A stretch of DNA of 64,000 nucleotides from NCBI GenBank assembly GCA_949987705.1, contig OX465286.1:8409445-8473444 (forward strand), read 5' to 3'. Shown here piece after piece: positions 12,189 to 22,755 of the stretch. Made by a program: the position numbers and the translations under genes. Each line of letters opens with the position of its first letter. The first letter of the stretch is position 1. Source of the DNA: Thereva unica (taxonomy: Eukaryota > Arthropoda > Insecta > Diptera > Therevidae). The notes beneath the pieces are model-generated. The model had not been told where the DNA came from. It made no database searches and saw only the letters and a program-made list of their open reading frames with translations.

Positions 12189-12235
12189 GTTTGTATCAAT
12201 AATAAATAACATTATTAAAACTTATGTAGCTAAAA

Positions 12236-12765
12236 TTAAGGAAGCAAAGAGCTGGTAAGCTTGATCCTTCACTATCATTGAAAACGGTATGGAATAATTT
12301 GCGCCATTTGGGTATTCATTCTAAAAAATAACGTCACCGCCCTCAACCTGAAACCAACATTTCGTACCATTCGGCGGACCCGACCAATACCCCCTTCACT
12401 CCCTCATCTGATGGCTTCACCTTTCGTTTCGTGGACTCCCTCGAAGTGCTTAATGCCCTAAATTCTTTTAAATATAAAGCGACTGGTAGTGATAACATCT
12501 CGCCTAGGTTTCTAAATATGCTCATTCCGTGTCTGTTGCCCGTCTTAATTCATATTTTCAACTCCTGCCTCACAGTATCTCGTCTTGGTAGCTTAATTGT
12601 AATTATACCAATGCCCAAATGCCCACCCCCTGCTTGTCCTTCTGATTTTCGGCCTATCAGTATTCTTCCATTTCTGGCTAAGGTTCTTGAAAAGCTTATA
12701 ACAACTCAAATCCCTAAGTCGATCACAATGACTTCGACTCATACATATGTGGCAGTCTGAATTTT
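12236..12765 (+). mobile_element. CR1/Jockey-like LINE fragment (start of RT)
   Basis: Plus-strand segment encoding a linker (DPSLSLKTVWNNLRHLGIHS) and the first RT motifs: NSFKYKATGSDNISPRFLNM and PSDFRPISILPFLAKVLEKL. It is the same family as the 26340-28110 copy. It has a stop near 12330, is truncated at both ends, and lies in Eps8 intron 3. Confidence 0.75.
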
Positions 12766-12772
12766 GCGAGCA

Positions 12773-13075
12773 GGGGGCTTCGGTAGCCTAGGGAGTAAGG
12801 CGTCTGGCTATCATCCCAGGGGTCCCGGGTTCAAATCCCGGCCAACCCCACGGTCCTTCGCCTTCCACTTTCCCCACCTACATAACTTCTCTCTTTATAT
12901 TCCTGATTCCTCTTGTCATAGCCTTCGTTAGCCCTTCCCCGCTCCACCAAAGCGCATGTCATCGGTTGGTTGATGAGATTCAACTCGTTTCAGGAGGCAT
13001 AACACTCCAGCGAGTTGTTTCTCGATGCCCCGATGTCGAAGTCGCGATAGTAATGGTTGGGAGTAAGTGAACTAA
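12773..13075 (+). mobile_element. tRNA-derived SINE
   Basis: The first 78 bases are tRNA-like: an A-box region GGTAGCCTAGGGAGTAAGG at 12782, a B box GGGTTCAAATCCC at 12829, and a CCA-like end at 12848-12850. A perfect cloverleaf is not formed (poor acceptor pairing), which fits a SINE head rather than a working tRNA. The body includes GGAGGCATAACACTCCAGC at about 12995, a motif also found at about 22107 and 62840. A truncated head recurs at about 39873. Pol III would transcribe it from the internal boxes. The 3' boundary is approximate. Confidence 0.7.
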
Positions 13076-13089
13076 AAATATCGTACTAC

Positions 13090-13928
13090 AGCCCCTACAC
13101 CTCATATTTGTAGGCCAGACCGCCTGAACAAGTTCATCAGTCTTCCTAGTGGTTTGTCGCTTAGACTAGAGTGTTCGAGTAGGGACTCCTCGAACAAAAA
13201 GACCCTGCTTCTCGCTATTGCGGGGGGGGGGGGGGCACTCACAGAGAATGTGGAGGGCAGACTCATCCTCTTCCAGGCAAAGCCTACATGTAGGATCCTC
13301 CGCCCTTCCTATTCTCCATAAGTGGTAATTTAGTGCACAGTGTCCGGTAATCAAGCCAACAAGTGTCCTGACATCACTTCTGCTGCGCCATAACAATTCC
13401 TTGGCCGTCTTAGGGGACGGCACAGGAAGGAACCGCTTAGAGTTGGCCAGTCCAAGCGCGGACATCCAGCGTTCAGTATGTTTCATCAAAGTCCGATCGG
13501 CCAAGGCCCTTTGCAGCAAGCTGGAAGGTGCCCTAATAGCCGGCTCTGGACCAAAGAATGCAATATCAGAGCCCTGTTTAGCCAGGGCATCCGCACTTTC
13601 GTTGCCTTTGAAGCCCCGGTGACCCTGGACCCAGACAAGGGTAATTTGATTGAGAACACCCAACTCATGAGGAGCACGTTGGCAGTGCCAAACTAATTTC
13701 GACTTGGTCCTACGGGACCTTATCGCTCTAATTGCCGCTTGGCTATCAGAGAAGATAAAAATCCGTTTATGCATGCCAGAATATCGTACACCTCTGCTTG
13801 AAAGACATTTGCTAGAGTGCCTAGGCTTATCGCCCGGCTAAATTTGGGGCTTTCACTCCAGATTCCGGCGCCTACACCTGTCTCCGTTTTAGAGCCATCC
13901 GTGTACCATACTAGTCCGCCCAGCAATA
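13090..13928 (-). mobile_element. LOA/I-like LINE 3' end: RNase H and zinc-knuckle segment
   Basis: Minus strand carries the RNase H domain typical of I/LOA-type LINEs: WYTDGSKTETGVGAG (D1), FQAEVYDILA (E), FSDSQAAIRAI (D2) and VWVQGHRGFKGNESADALAK (H/D). A C-terminal C-x2-C..H..C pattern follows (CRLCLEEDESALHILCEC). A frame change lies near 13775 and a G/C homopolymer near 13223 disturbs the tail. Everything upstream of RNase H is missing (5' truncation). Confidence 0.8.
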
Positions 13929-14011
13929 AAATTAATATACTTTAATATAAGATTTTAATCTTTGTACATAATAAATAAATAACGTTATTAATGATTTTCA
14001 CAAATTTTCAG

Positions 14012-14188
14012 GTAATTGATGATAGTCGAAAATGGTGGAAAGCACGAAATCGCCGCGGTCAAATAGCTCATGTACCGCATACAATTGTTACACCATTTAA
14101 TTACAATGAAAATGGTGATGTATTTAATAATCCCCTATATACTCAAAATTATGGTAAAAATTCAGGAAATCCCGGTGCAAGACAAAAT
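14012..14188 (+). CDS. Eps8: Eps8 exon 4: main part of SH3 domain
   Basis: Acceptor AAATTTTCAG ends at 14011, donor GTAACG starts at 14189; phase 0, 59 codons. It continues the SH3 fold with VIDDSRKWWKARNRRGQIAH and VPHTIVTPF, containing the WW pair and the ALYDY-distal PxxxV strand. Eps8 SH3 domains are known to prefer PxxDY ligands such as Abi1. The end is a polar linker (FNNPLYTQNYGKNSGNPGAR). Confidence 0.9.
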
Positions 14189-14250
14189 GTAACGAAAAAA
14201 TAATATCATAATTAAATTGAATAAAAATAATAACTAATTTTTTTTTATAG

Positions 14251-14326
14251 GATTCTATATCTGGATCACCAGGATCTGGTGGGGGAATACCAAATTCAGC
14301 TGAATGGGTGCGCAATAAACACATCG
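14251..14326 (+). CDS. Eps8: Eps8 exon 5 (spliced form)
   Basis: Acceptor TTTTTTATAG ends at 14250 after a 62-bp intron. It encodes DSISGSPGSGGGIPNSAEWV and RNKHI and ends one base into a glycine codon at a perfect donor G|GTAAGA (14327). The phase-1 end fits the start of exon 6 at 30102. The next intron is 15.8 kb and full of transposons. Confidence 0.8.
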
Positions 14327-14355
14327 GTAAGAAAGGGGAATTTCGTTATTTTTAG
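14251..14355 (+). CDS. Eps8: Eps8 exon 5, alternative terminal form with stop
   Basis: If the donor at 14327 is not used, the frame continues GKKGEFRYF and stops at TAG 14353-14355. This would give a protein of about 677 residues with PTB, central and SH3 domains but no SAM-like C-terminus. The donor bases are themselves codons of the tail. Whether a polyadenylation signal is used in the AT-rich sequence downstream cannot be told here. Confidence 0.45.
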   Translation, partial: DSISGSPGSGGGIPNSAEWVRNKHIGKKGEFRYF

Positions 14356-14838
14356 AAATGCGTTTTTTTTTTTCATTTTATATAAATTCAAATTTGAATT
14401 TATATAACATTAATATATATATATATACATACTTTCATAGCAAGCAAGCAATATTATTTTAATTTTTTTGTTTTTAATATTTTTTGTTTTGTTTTTTTTT
14501 TTTTTGTTTATTATTCTCATTTATTTAAAGTGACTTGTCCACTGGCTCCACTATGTAATTCACACTTGCTTATTAAAAACAAACAAACGAACAAACAAAA
14601 TATTTATGTCTCAAAGAATTTATGCCACCCCCCCCCCCCCCCCCAACCCGTTAAAATAATTATATTGCATTTTTAATTAATTATTAAATAATCTGGAATT
14701 TGTTGTGCTTTGTTTTGTGTTAACATACGTTCATTCATTGATTCATTTGTTATACTTTATAATATATTATAATAAACAAAAAAAACCAACCTTATTAATC
14801 GTGAAAATTTAGTATATATGTTTTTGATATATTTATAT
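14356..14838. other. Intron 5 start: AT-rich, homopolymers
   Basis: No gene seen. It contains long T runs, a TA-dinucleotide run near 14417, (AAAC)-type repeats near 14575 and a poly-C run at 14628-14644. Confidence 0.5.
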
Positions 14839-14840
14839 TA

Positions 14841-16846
14841 GAGATGCGCCGAATATGGGTTCGATCGAATACGAACATTCGGCCGAATTATTCGGTTCAG
14901 TAAGCAGGTTCATATATAGTACAGAATCCGTAGAAAAACGACCTTCACCAATCGAGTAACCGAATGAAAATTATTTCTATGATAAGAAATATGTTAAAAA
15001 ATGGGGGCTGCCTAACGAAATATGTACAAGGCTATATTTAATAGGCGTTTTTTCGCCTTTACCACCTTTTCTATTATATTTTGGGGAGATACTATGTATT
15101 TTGGTGAAATTAGGGTCTCACCCTACTTAAATGAGTCGACTAATTTGCAACACCAGTTTCAAACTGGTTTCAGCATTATCAAGCTCACAACCAGTTTGCA
15201 AGCAAAATGAAACCTTTGTCCATACACAAGCACAACGGATTTTTGATCAATCGGTATTCTGTGCTCACGAAGAATTTGTTAAATAAACTTTGACACGTCC
15301 AAATGCGCAACTGAAACTGGTGACATTTCCAAACGTACATACGTTGCATTCGATAACAGACAATATAGAAGTCTGTGTATTCAAATGCGTCTTGACGGAG
15401 TATTCCGTGAATGGAATGCATGCAACGCAAATATCGGTCTACTTTCAAGTTTTTCTATATCTATAGCCGCATGCGTCATAGCACACACAATCATACGCTC
15501 CTTACTTAGATTTTTAGGTTATGTTTAAAAGCCGGGACGGAATGCAACTAAGCAATTAGATGTTAGTGGAAACTCGCCGGATATCATGGAACCGCTGAAT
15601 TCAACGCAGGTACGCTTGTCTGTCACCAGCTTGATATTGCTTCCGACCGGCAAACTATACCTTTTCAACTTCAAATTGGCACTAAACAAATTCAAATTGG
15701 GACTAAACAAATTCAAATTGGCACTAAACAAATTCAAATTGGGACTAAACAAATTCAAATTGGCACTAAACAAATTCAAATTGGGACTAAACAATTTCAA
15801 ATTGGGACTAAACAATTTCAAATTGGGACTAAACAATTGGGAAATTGGGACTTATGGGTTTAGTTCATCATGAAATTAGGAAGAGTGCTTTTAAGAAGCC
15901 AGAGGTCAAGAACTTTGTTAGCAATTGCCTAAGAAATGCTCAAAATATGTATCAGACAAATGTTGTATTAGTTATTGATAATGCGCCTTGTCATGCCTTT
16001 TCATGCCTATCGAAGAAGTGTTTCAGGAAAATGAATTTGTTGGTCATAGATTACTTATACTTGGACCGTATAGTATAGTCCAATGTTTAATGCTATCGAG
16101 CAGGCTTGATAAAGCTAACGTTAAAAGAGAATTAGCAATACAAATGCCACAAACTCTAACCGGTTAAGATAGGGCTAATATGACTCAAGCCGGTCAAGAT
16201 AGGGCTAATATGACTCAATCGTTTACAATGGTTACAAACCATCTTAATTAATGATAAAAGAAATCAAACAGATGTGAACTGCACAAAATATATATCGCCC
16301 ATCGTTCAAAGGTTCATACCCGATGCATTAAATATGATGGATGCTCGTTTTCAAATAATGTTTTTATATATTGTTATCTGTGTTCATATTTATTCCAAAC
16401 TTAATAAAAATAATTAACACTTTAATCTTTACTGATAGTAGTTCATTTATTACTTCAAATTGTTTGATTCCAATTTGAAATTGTTTAGTCCCAATTTGAA
16501 ATTGTTTAGTCCTAATTTGAAATTGTTTAGTCCCAATTTGAAGTTGAAAAGGTATAGATTCAAATCGGTCTCGTTCAGATTCAAATGGGACTCGTGTGTG
16601 GATTCTCAATTTCTTAAATTTTTGATTTTGTGAATAAATGTGGTTACACAGAGAAGTGTTTGTTTCATTTACAACTACTATCAATGTACTGTTTCACAAT
16701 GAACCCTCTTTAAGATATGTAACTCTTAAAATAACACTATTTAAATATTCGGTAATTATTCGGCAAACTAACCGAATATTCGGCCGAATACGAACATTAA
16801 AAAATACACCGAATACGAATATTCGGCCGAACATTCGGCGCATCTC
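14841..16846 (+). mobile_element. Tc1/IS630-type transposon, degenerate, with minisatellites
   Basis: Terminal inverted repeats GAGATGCGCCGAAT lie directly inside TA dinucleotides at 14839 and 16847, the duplication expected for Tc1/mariner/IS630 elements. Further subterminal copies of CGAATACGAAYATTCGGCCG occur at both ends. At 15870-16150 the plus strand encodes a decayed DDE transposase: VLVIDNAPCHAF (second D), then pieces reading LGPYS and FNAIEQ (catalytic E region) and KANVKREL in shifted frames. The first catalytic block is lost. Two 21-bp minisatellites occur in opposite orientation (separate entry). Confidence 0.75.
15670..15837 (+). repeat. 21-bp minisatellite, 8 units; inverted partner at 16450-16546
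   Basis: Unit TTCAAATTGGSACTAAACAA plus one base, repeated eight times. In the first six units the S base alternates C, G, C, G, C, G, so the array is really a 42-bp higher-order repeat; the last two units share G. At 16450-16546 about four to five copies of the reverse complement (CAATTTGAAATTGTTTAGTC..) occur, so transcripts could fold into a long hairpin. Open frames on both strands here are repeat translation, not genes. Confidence 0.85.
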
Positions 16847-16848
16847 TA

Positions 16849-17496
16849 TCTATATATATATATAATATGCTGAACTAGCTATATATAAAATCTGAAAGAA
16901 AATTACGAGTTTGATTTTATAAAATAAGGTGTATTTTCTTGTACCTGTGAGATCTGTTTATAAATCCTTCAATTTACCTCCTTATTATAAAATTATGGCC
17001 AGTCATAAGTCACAATCTTTGGCGACTCGCGCTTACGTCTTCTTATGAACTTCTAATTTTGGTTTTTCTATATTGACAGAAGTTACGTCTACTTCACTTC
17101 TACTTTACTTTTACATTACTTTTAATTTAATATAGACCTTTTAAGTTGTAACTCATCATACACTTATGACTGCGTTTGTGACTTGTGACTCTTTTAAAAT
17201 CCATGAAATGAATATGCATTATTTATGAAATATCTCGTAGTTTTATTTATGGTTTTATAATTAAATCATTTTTAATCACATTTTTCATCCGATTTCCAAC
17301 CTAAAATTAAAAAAAAAAAAATACATTACATATATAATATATAATGGTTTAATTTTTTGATTATCGTTAATAATTGATCATAAATGAATATTAATTTATA
17401 GTATATCTATTTATTTTTGTGTGTTTTGTTTAAAAACAAAACGAAGTATTGAAACATATTATAAATTATATATCCAACAAGCTACAAACAATTATT
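16849..17496. other. Intron 5, AT-rich, nothing recognised
   Basis: No coding or repeat signal beyond A/T homopolymers and TA runs. Confidence 0.4.
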
Positions 17497-17576
17497 CAGG
17501 GTGGCGATTTTAAATTCCCTGACTTTCCCCTGACTTTTCCGCGACTTCCAGAATTTCCAGAAGAATCGCCACCCTG
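17497..17576. mobile_element. 80-bp hAT-like MITE
   Basis: Begins CAGGGTGGCGATT and ends AATCGCCACCCTG, perfect 13-bp inverted ends of hAT style (CAGGG..CCCTG). The centre repeats CCCTGACTTT-like phrases. An 8-bp duplication cannot be confirmed in the AT-rich flanks. Confidence 0.6.
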
Positions 17577-17841
17577 ATATTATATGATATTTAACCATTC
17601 ATCAATGTGGGTAAAAAGCGAAGATTTCAAGAATACAAGAATACATAATTAAAGCTAAAAAGAATATGTATTATGCAATAAATAAAAATAATAACGAAAC
17701 TAAATGAATAAATAAATAAATAAAAAAAAAAACTAGGTTAACCAATTATAATATTTTTTTTTTATAAAATAATTACATATCTGCATGAGAAAAAAGAGTA
17801 AAGAATATTATATTAACTATATACATACATATATACATATA
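17577..17841. other. Intron 5, AT-rich, nothing recognised
   Basis: Only poly-A and AAAT/AATA-type simple sequence is seen, ending in TACATA runs beside the Helitron boundary. Confidence 0.4.
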
Positions 17842-20382
17842 CTAGCATAAAACCCGCGTGCCTTGCAACGCCTTTAAATAAAAACTGTTTATTATGTGCA
17901 ATGTTTTCCTACAAAAAAAAAAAAAAAAAAACAAACAAAAAAGTCAGCTGTCATTATCCCTAAAAGGGTTTATTATAGTGCATTTTTTTAATAAATATGG
18001 TAAACAAATTGCTGCGTATATCACTTCTGCTCAACAAATCTGCAAGTTTTGAAGCAGAGATTGGCATGTTTATGTCCCCCATTTCACTGCGTTAGGGGAT
18101 GAATTTCGAAAAATTGCTTCCTAGTGAATGTCCACGTCATTATAGAGATGCACTGTCAAAATTAAAGCCAGCTCCAGCGGTTTGGGTTAACCCCATTTAA
18201 CCCCCTTAGGGGATAAATTTCAAAAAATCGCTCTTAAGTGGATGTCCACGCCATTATAGGGATGCACTGTCAAAATTACCGCCCTATAGCTTCAGCGGTT
18301 TGGGTAAACCCTATTTCACCCCCTTAGGGGATGAATTTCGAAAAGTCGCTCTATAGTGGATGTCCACGCCATTATAGGGATGCACTGTCAAAATTTCAGC
18401 CCTATAAATTTAGCGGTTTGGAAAAACCCCATTTCACCCCCTTAGGGGATGAATTCCGAAAAATCGCTTCTTAGTGGATGTCCACATCACTATAGGGATG
18501 CACTGTCAAAATTTCAGCCCTATATCTATAGCGGTTTGGAAAAACCCCATTTCACCCCCTTAGGGGATGAATTTCGAAAAATCACTTCTTAGTGGATGTC
18601 CACGCCATTATAGGGATGCACTGTCGACATTTCAGCCCTATAAATTTAGCGGTTTGGAAAATCCCCATTTCACCCCCTTAGGGGATGAATTCCGAAAAAT
18701 CGCTTCTTAGTGGACGTCCACATCACTATAGGGATGCACTGTCAAAATTTCAGCCCTATAGCTCCAGCGGTTTGGGTAAGCCCCATTCCACTCCCTTAGG
18801 GGATGAATTTCGAAAAATCGCTTTAATAGTGGAAGACCACGCCATTATAGGGAAGCACTGTCAAAATTACAGCCCTATAGCTTTAGCGGTTTGGGTAAAC
18901 CCTATTTCACCCCCTTAGGGGATGAATTTCGAAAAGTCGCTCTATAGTGAATGTCCACGCCATTATAGGGATGCACTGTCAAAATTTCAGCCCTATATCT
19001 ATAGCGGTTTGGAAAAACCCAATTTCACCCCCTTAGGGGATGAATTTCGAAAAATCGCTTTATAGTGGAAGACAACGCCATTATAGGGATGCACTGTCAA
19101 AATTTCAGCCCTATATCTACAGCGGTTTGGAAAAACCCCATTTCACCCCCTTAGGAGATGAATTCCGAAAAATCGCTTCTTAGTGGATGTCCACATCACT
19201 ATAGGGATGCACTGTCAAAATTTCAGCCCTATATCTATAGCGGTTTGGAAAAACCCCATTTCACCCCCTTAGGGGATGAATTTCGAAAAATCACTTCTTA
19301 GTGGATGTCCACGCCATTATAGGGCTGCACTGTCAAAATTGCAGCCCTATAGCTATAGCGGTTTTGAAAAACCCCATTTCACCCCTTTAGGGGATGAATT
19401 CCGAAAAATCGCTTCTTAGTGGATGTCCACATCACTATAGGGATGCACTGTCAAAATTTCAGCCCTATAGCTCCAGCGGTTTGGGTAAACCCCATTTCAC
19501 TCCCTTAGGGGATGAATTTCGAAAAATCGCTTTAATAGTGGAAGACCACGCCATTATAGGGATGCACTGTCAAAATTACAGCCCTATAGCTTTAGCGGTT
19601 TGGGTAAACCCTATTTCACCCCCTTAGGGGATGAATTTCGAAAAGTCGCTCTATAGTGGATGTCCACGCCATTATAGGGATGCACTGTTAAAATTACAGC
19701 CCTATAGCTCTAGCGGTTTGGGTAAACCCTATTCCACCCCCTTAGGGGATGAATTTCGAAAAGTCGCTCTATAGTGGATGTCCACGCCATTATAGGGATG
19801 CACTGTCAAAATTTCAGCCCTATATCTATAGCGGTTTGGAAAAACCCCATTTCAACCCCTTAGGAGATGAATTTCGAAAAATCGCTTTATACTGGATGTC
19901 CACGCCATTATAGGGATGCACTGTCAAAATTGCAGCCCTATAGCTATAGCGGTTGGGAAAAACCCCATTTCACCCCTTTAGGGGATGAATTCCGAAAAAT
20001 CGCTTCTTAGTGGATGTCCACATCATTATAGGGATGTACTGTCAAAATTTCAGCCTTATAGCTTTAGCGGTTTTTAAAAAACCCATTTCACCCCCTTAGG
20101 GGATGAATTTCGAAAAATCGCTAGGGATGCACTGTCAAAAATTTCAGCCCTTTAGCTCTAGCGGTTTAGGTTGTGCGTTGTCTTTCAGTCAGTTACTTTT
20201 TATACAATAGAAAAAAAGTAAAGAAAATAAATCCCCTTACAACTTATTGAACCCCATTTCACCCCCTTCAACCCTTTTTTCTCCAAAAAAAAATAGCCTA
20301 TGTCCGTCTCCAAGGTCTAAACTATGTCTGTTGCAAATTTCATCAAAATCGGTCCAGCGGTTCAGGCGTGAAAGCGTAACAT

Positions 20383-20435
<53 letters not shown>

Positions 20436-20466
20436 GTTACTTTCGCATTTATAATATTAGTAAGGA
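17842..20466 (-). mobile_element. Non-autonomous Helitron with internal satellite
   Basis: Read on the minus strand the element starts TCCTTACTAATATTATAAAT (5' TC terminus at 20466) and ends GGGTTTTATGCTAG (3' CTAG terminus at 17842). It is inserted between a host A and T (20467/17841), exactly the Helitron rule. A short GC hairpin (GCGTTGCAAGGCACGC) sits about 15 bases before the 3' end. Near the 5' end are a (CAGA)n run at 20383-20434 and a CATCAAAATCGGTCCAGCGG motif. No Rep/helicase frame is present. The interior is dominated by the 118-bp array. Confidence 0.75.
18060..20170. repeat. 118-bp tandem array, about 18 units, inside Helitron
   Basis: The anchor TTAGGGGATGAATTTCGAAA recurs at 18092, 18206, 18324, 18442, 18560, 18678, 18796, 18915, 19033, 19151, 19269, 19387, 19505, 19624, 19742, 19860, 19978 and 20096. 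Spacing is 118 in nearly all cases (114 once, 119 twice). Each unit also has a CACTGTCAAAATT.. block, an AGCGGTTTGG block and a CCATTTCACCCCC block. Variants are shared between non-adjacent units (e.g. 18679-18916 with 19388-19625), implying multi-unit duplication. The final unit lacks about 35 bases. The open frames here are repeat translation. Confidence 0.9.
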
Positions 20467-21515
20467 TATATGTATAATGATGAAACTATATAAGAAATAA
20501 ATAAAAGCCATTTTAAAATATCATTATTTATTAAAAAAAAAAAACAATAGTAGAAATGAAATGATGGATATTAATTACTATTATTATTATTATTATGAAA
20601 TGAAGCTCTAAAATAAAAATCGAAAAATAATTGAAAATATACTCTAAAGATAAAAAAAGGTTACAGTTTAACATACTCTATTGAATCTGTTAATTATTAG
20701 TTGAGTTATCACATCTTGTATTTTATTTTTTATTTAAATAATGTTTAATATTTTTATGTTTTTATATAATATATATATACCTATATATATAAATATCTTG
20801 AATTGATTTGCGTACAACAAGAGACATTGAAAATATATACATATATAATATTAATACATAATGTTGAAGAAGTAGAGAACATTGATAATAGAATAAGTAG
20901 ATATTATGGACAAACATCTTTCCAGGTACGTTTGTTAGATGGCGATAGTTGTACTGATTGAAGTTTTAGGGCTGCGAATTTCTGTTGTAAACTTCTAAAA
21001 TCAATGGGAATGAGAAAAATGAAATAGGTTTTTTTTTTTTTTTAACAAAAATTTTAGTTTTTATGTATTGATTTGATTATTGCTTATAGAGAAAATTTCA
21101 GACATTATTATGGTTTAACTATTTCAAAATATAAAGGACATGGCCCATTTTTGTATGGGCGTTGGCATAGCTATCGAACTTTTAGTGTACACCAATGATT
21201 TTTGGTGTTTTATATTCGTGAATATTGGCGCCATTAATTTGCTGAAAAGAAAAAAAACTCAAGGAACTTGTCATTACAACAGACTAGCCATAAACAGTTT
21301 CATTAAATCTTTTAATCAGATCGGCTTGCAATAACTGTAGGTATAGATTATGATTTTGCTATTAAAAAACTTAAGGAGCTTTAAAATAGCGAACAATTGT
21401 GAATTATTACGGTTAAGTGATATGGTTTTAGAATTATTCAGCATTTAAACAAAGTAATGGCCACGAATTAAGGATCTTTAACTGTATATTGAATAATATT
21501 TATGAAATTGTATTC
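20467..21515. other. Intron 5, AT-rich, no gene recognised
   Basis: It holds a (TTA)n run near 20578 and TA runs near 20770. A 64-codon open frame at 21140 has no recognisable motif and is not called. Confidence 0.4.
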
Positions 21516-21990
21516 CAGTGGTCCAAAATTCGTATACAGACCTCTAACGAAATGTTAACTCACTCAATCTTTTTTAAAGAAATAGTTTTAGTGAGTAGAA
21601 TATGTCAAAAAAGTTTCGGAAAATAGGTTGTACGCTACCCCTAAAAACAACCCCCTAAAAACAGAAAATTCCGTTTTGTGCTAATATCTCTTAAATGACA
21701 AGTCCTATCATAAAATAGTGTTTACAAAGTTTGTAGATCATGTAGGTTATCTACAAAAAATGATTATTATACATTTTCTCGTACGAGTTGCCGTTCATGA
21801 GATATCGCCGTTTTAAAGATTTCAAATACTCATCCCCTAATTCGCAAATTGTATAGCTTACAGAAGTACTGAAATGAGCACTTGCTAGTAAGTGGTAGGC
21901 CTTACCATACCTTAAATACTTCCTACTGGGTAGGATATTATGCATCAACAATGATAACCAGTTAATAATAGGTTACCAAAATTCCCTTTA
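21516..21990. mobile_element. Possible Tc1/mariner-like relic
   Basis: CAGTGGTCCAAAATTCGTAT at 21516 resembles a Tc1/mariner terminus. No matching inverted end or transposase is visible, and the following 450 bases are non-coding. Confidence 0.3.
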
Positions 21991-21999
21991 GATCGGGTC

Positions 22000-22335
22000 T
22001 TCACTTAGCGGTTGTACAACTCCATGTTTACCTAGTAGTCTGGTATTGCCTATGTCACGGCCTTGGTATCTGATTAGCGGGATTTACTTGTTGCAGGAGA
22101 CATAACACTCCGACGAGGCGGCCATCTGCTAACCCCGACGGCTGTGACTCAGTCGGCTGCTTAAAAAAAGCGAGCTCATACAACATCCAAGAGTTCAAAC
22201 TAGAAACTCACTACCTCCTACACATGCATTCTCCAGACCACTTTTAACACATCATTTTTCTATGTAAAAGCTAAGCTTACTACTAAACATTGCACCATGT
22301 AGTAAACGACATAACGGACTGGTAGTATAAAGAGT
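22000..22335 (+). mobile_element. SINE-type body fused to LINE 3'-end fragment
   Basis: 22060-22150 matches the body motif of the SINE (GGAGACATAACACTCC, then CTAACCCCGACGG). From about 22180 the sequence matches the 3' end of the LINE at 61530-61637 (IQEFK-like codons, then AAGCTTACTACTA). The tail GGACTGGTAGTATAAAGAGT also has a relative at 33510. These are short dispersed fragments, none intact. Confidence 0.55.
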
Positions 22336-22755
22336 GAAACTTAAGTTTAGACTCTTTCACATAAAAAAAAATTAATGGTCTTGGATGTGAAGTATCACGT
22401 CCGTATTTTAACGTGACAACGTCTATTAATTTGATCGTGACAACGTCTGTTATTACGTTTTGTATTATTTTCTCAATTAATAAATTATATATTTCGAAGC
22501 AAAATTTTTTTGTTGTGTGCGGGACATTTTCACACGCGCGTCCTATCTTAAACCGATTTAATAGACGTTGTCACGTCAATAAGGTGAATGAATGTATTTT
22601 TCCCGTGTAGAGGATAAATTAACGAAAATTTTGAGCCATTAACCACCCCCCTAACATGTATGGGGGCGGAGATATGATTTTTTTTTGTGTGCGGGACATT
22701 TTCACACGCGCGTCCTATCTTAAACCGATTTAATAGACGCTGTCACGTCAAAAAA
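22336..22755. repeat. Direct 65-bp repeat pair within a short element
   Basis: A block starting TGTGTGCGGGACATTTTCAC and ending in a GTCACGTCAA motif occurs at about 22513-22580 and again at 22686-22751 with very few differences. ACGTGACAACGTCT-like strings also occur at 22410 and 22437. No coding role is seen and the family is unknown. Confidence 0.6.

Noticed and set aside
10950..12209. Intronless 419-codon gene starting at 10950
   Set aside because: The frame is open upstream to the acceptor at 10850 and continues PTB sequence from exon 2; it is an internal Eps8 exon with the donor at 12189.
12773..12850. tRNA gene
   Set aside because: A and B boxes are present but acceptor and anticodon stems pair poorly and a SINE body follows; called a SINE head.
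13401..13696. Plus-strand frames opposite the RNase H segment
   Set aside because: Shadows of the minus-strand LINE coding sequence with recognisable RNase H motifs.
15525..15873. Repetitive open frames on both strands
   Set aside because: They are translations of the 21-bp minisatellite.
18060..20170. CRISPR-like array
   Set aside because: Units are 118 bp, similar throughout with no unique spacers, and the genome is eukaryotic; it is a tandem satellite.
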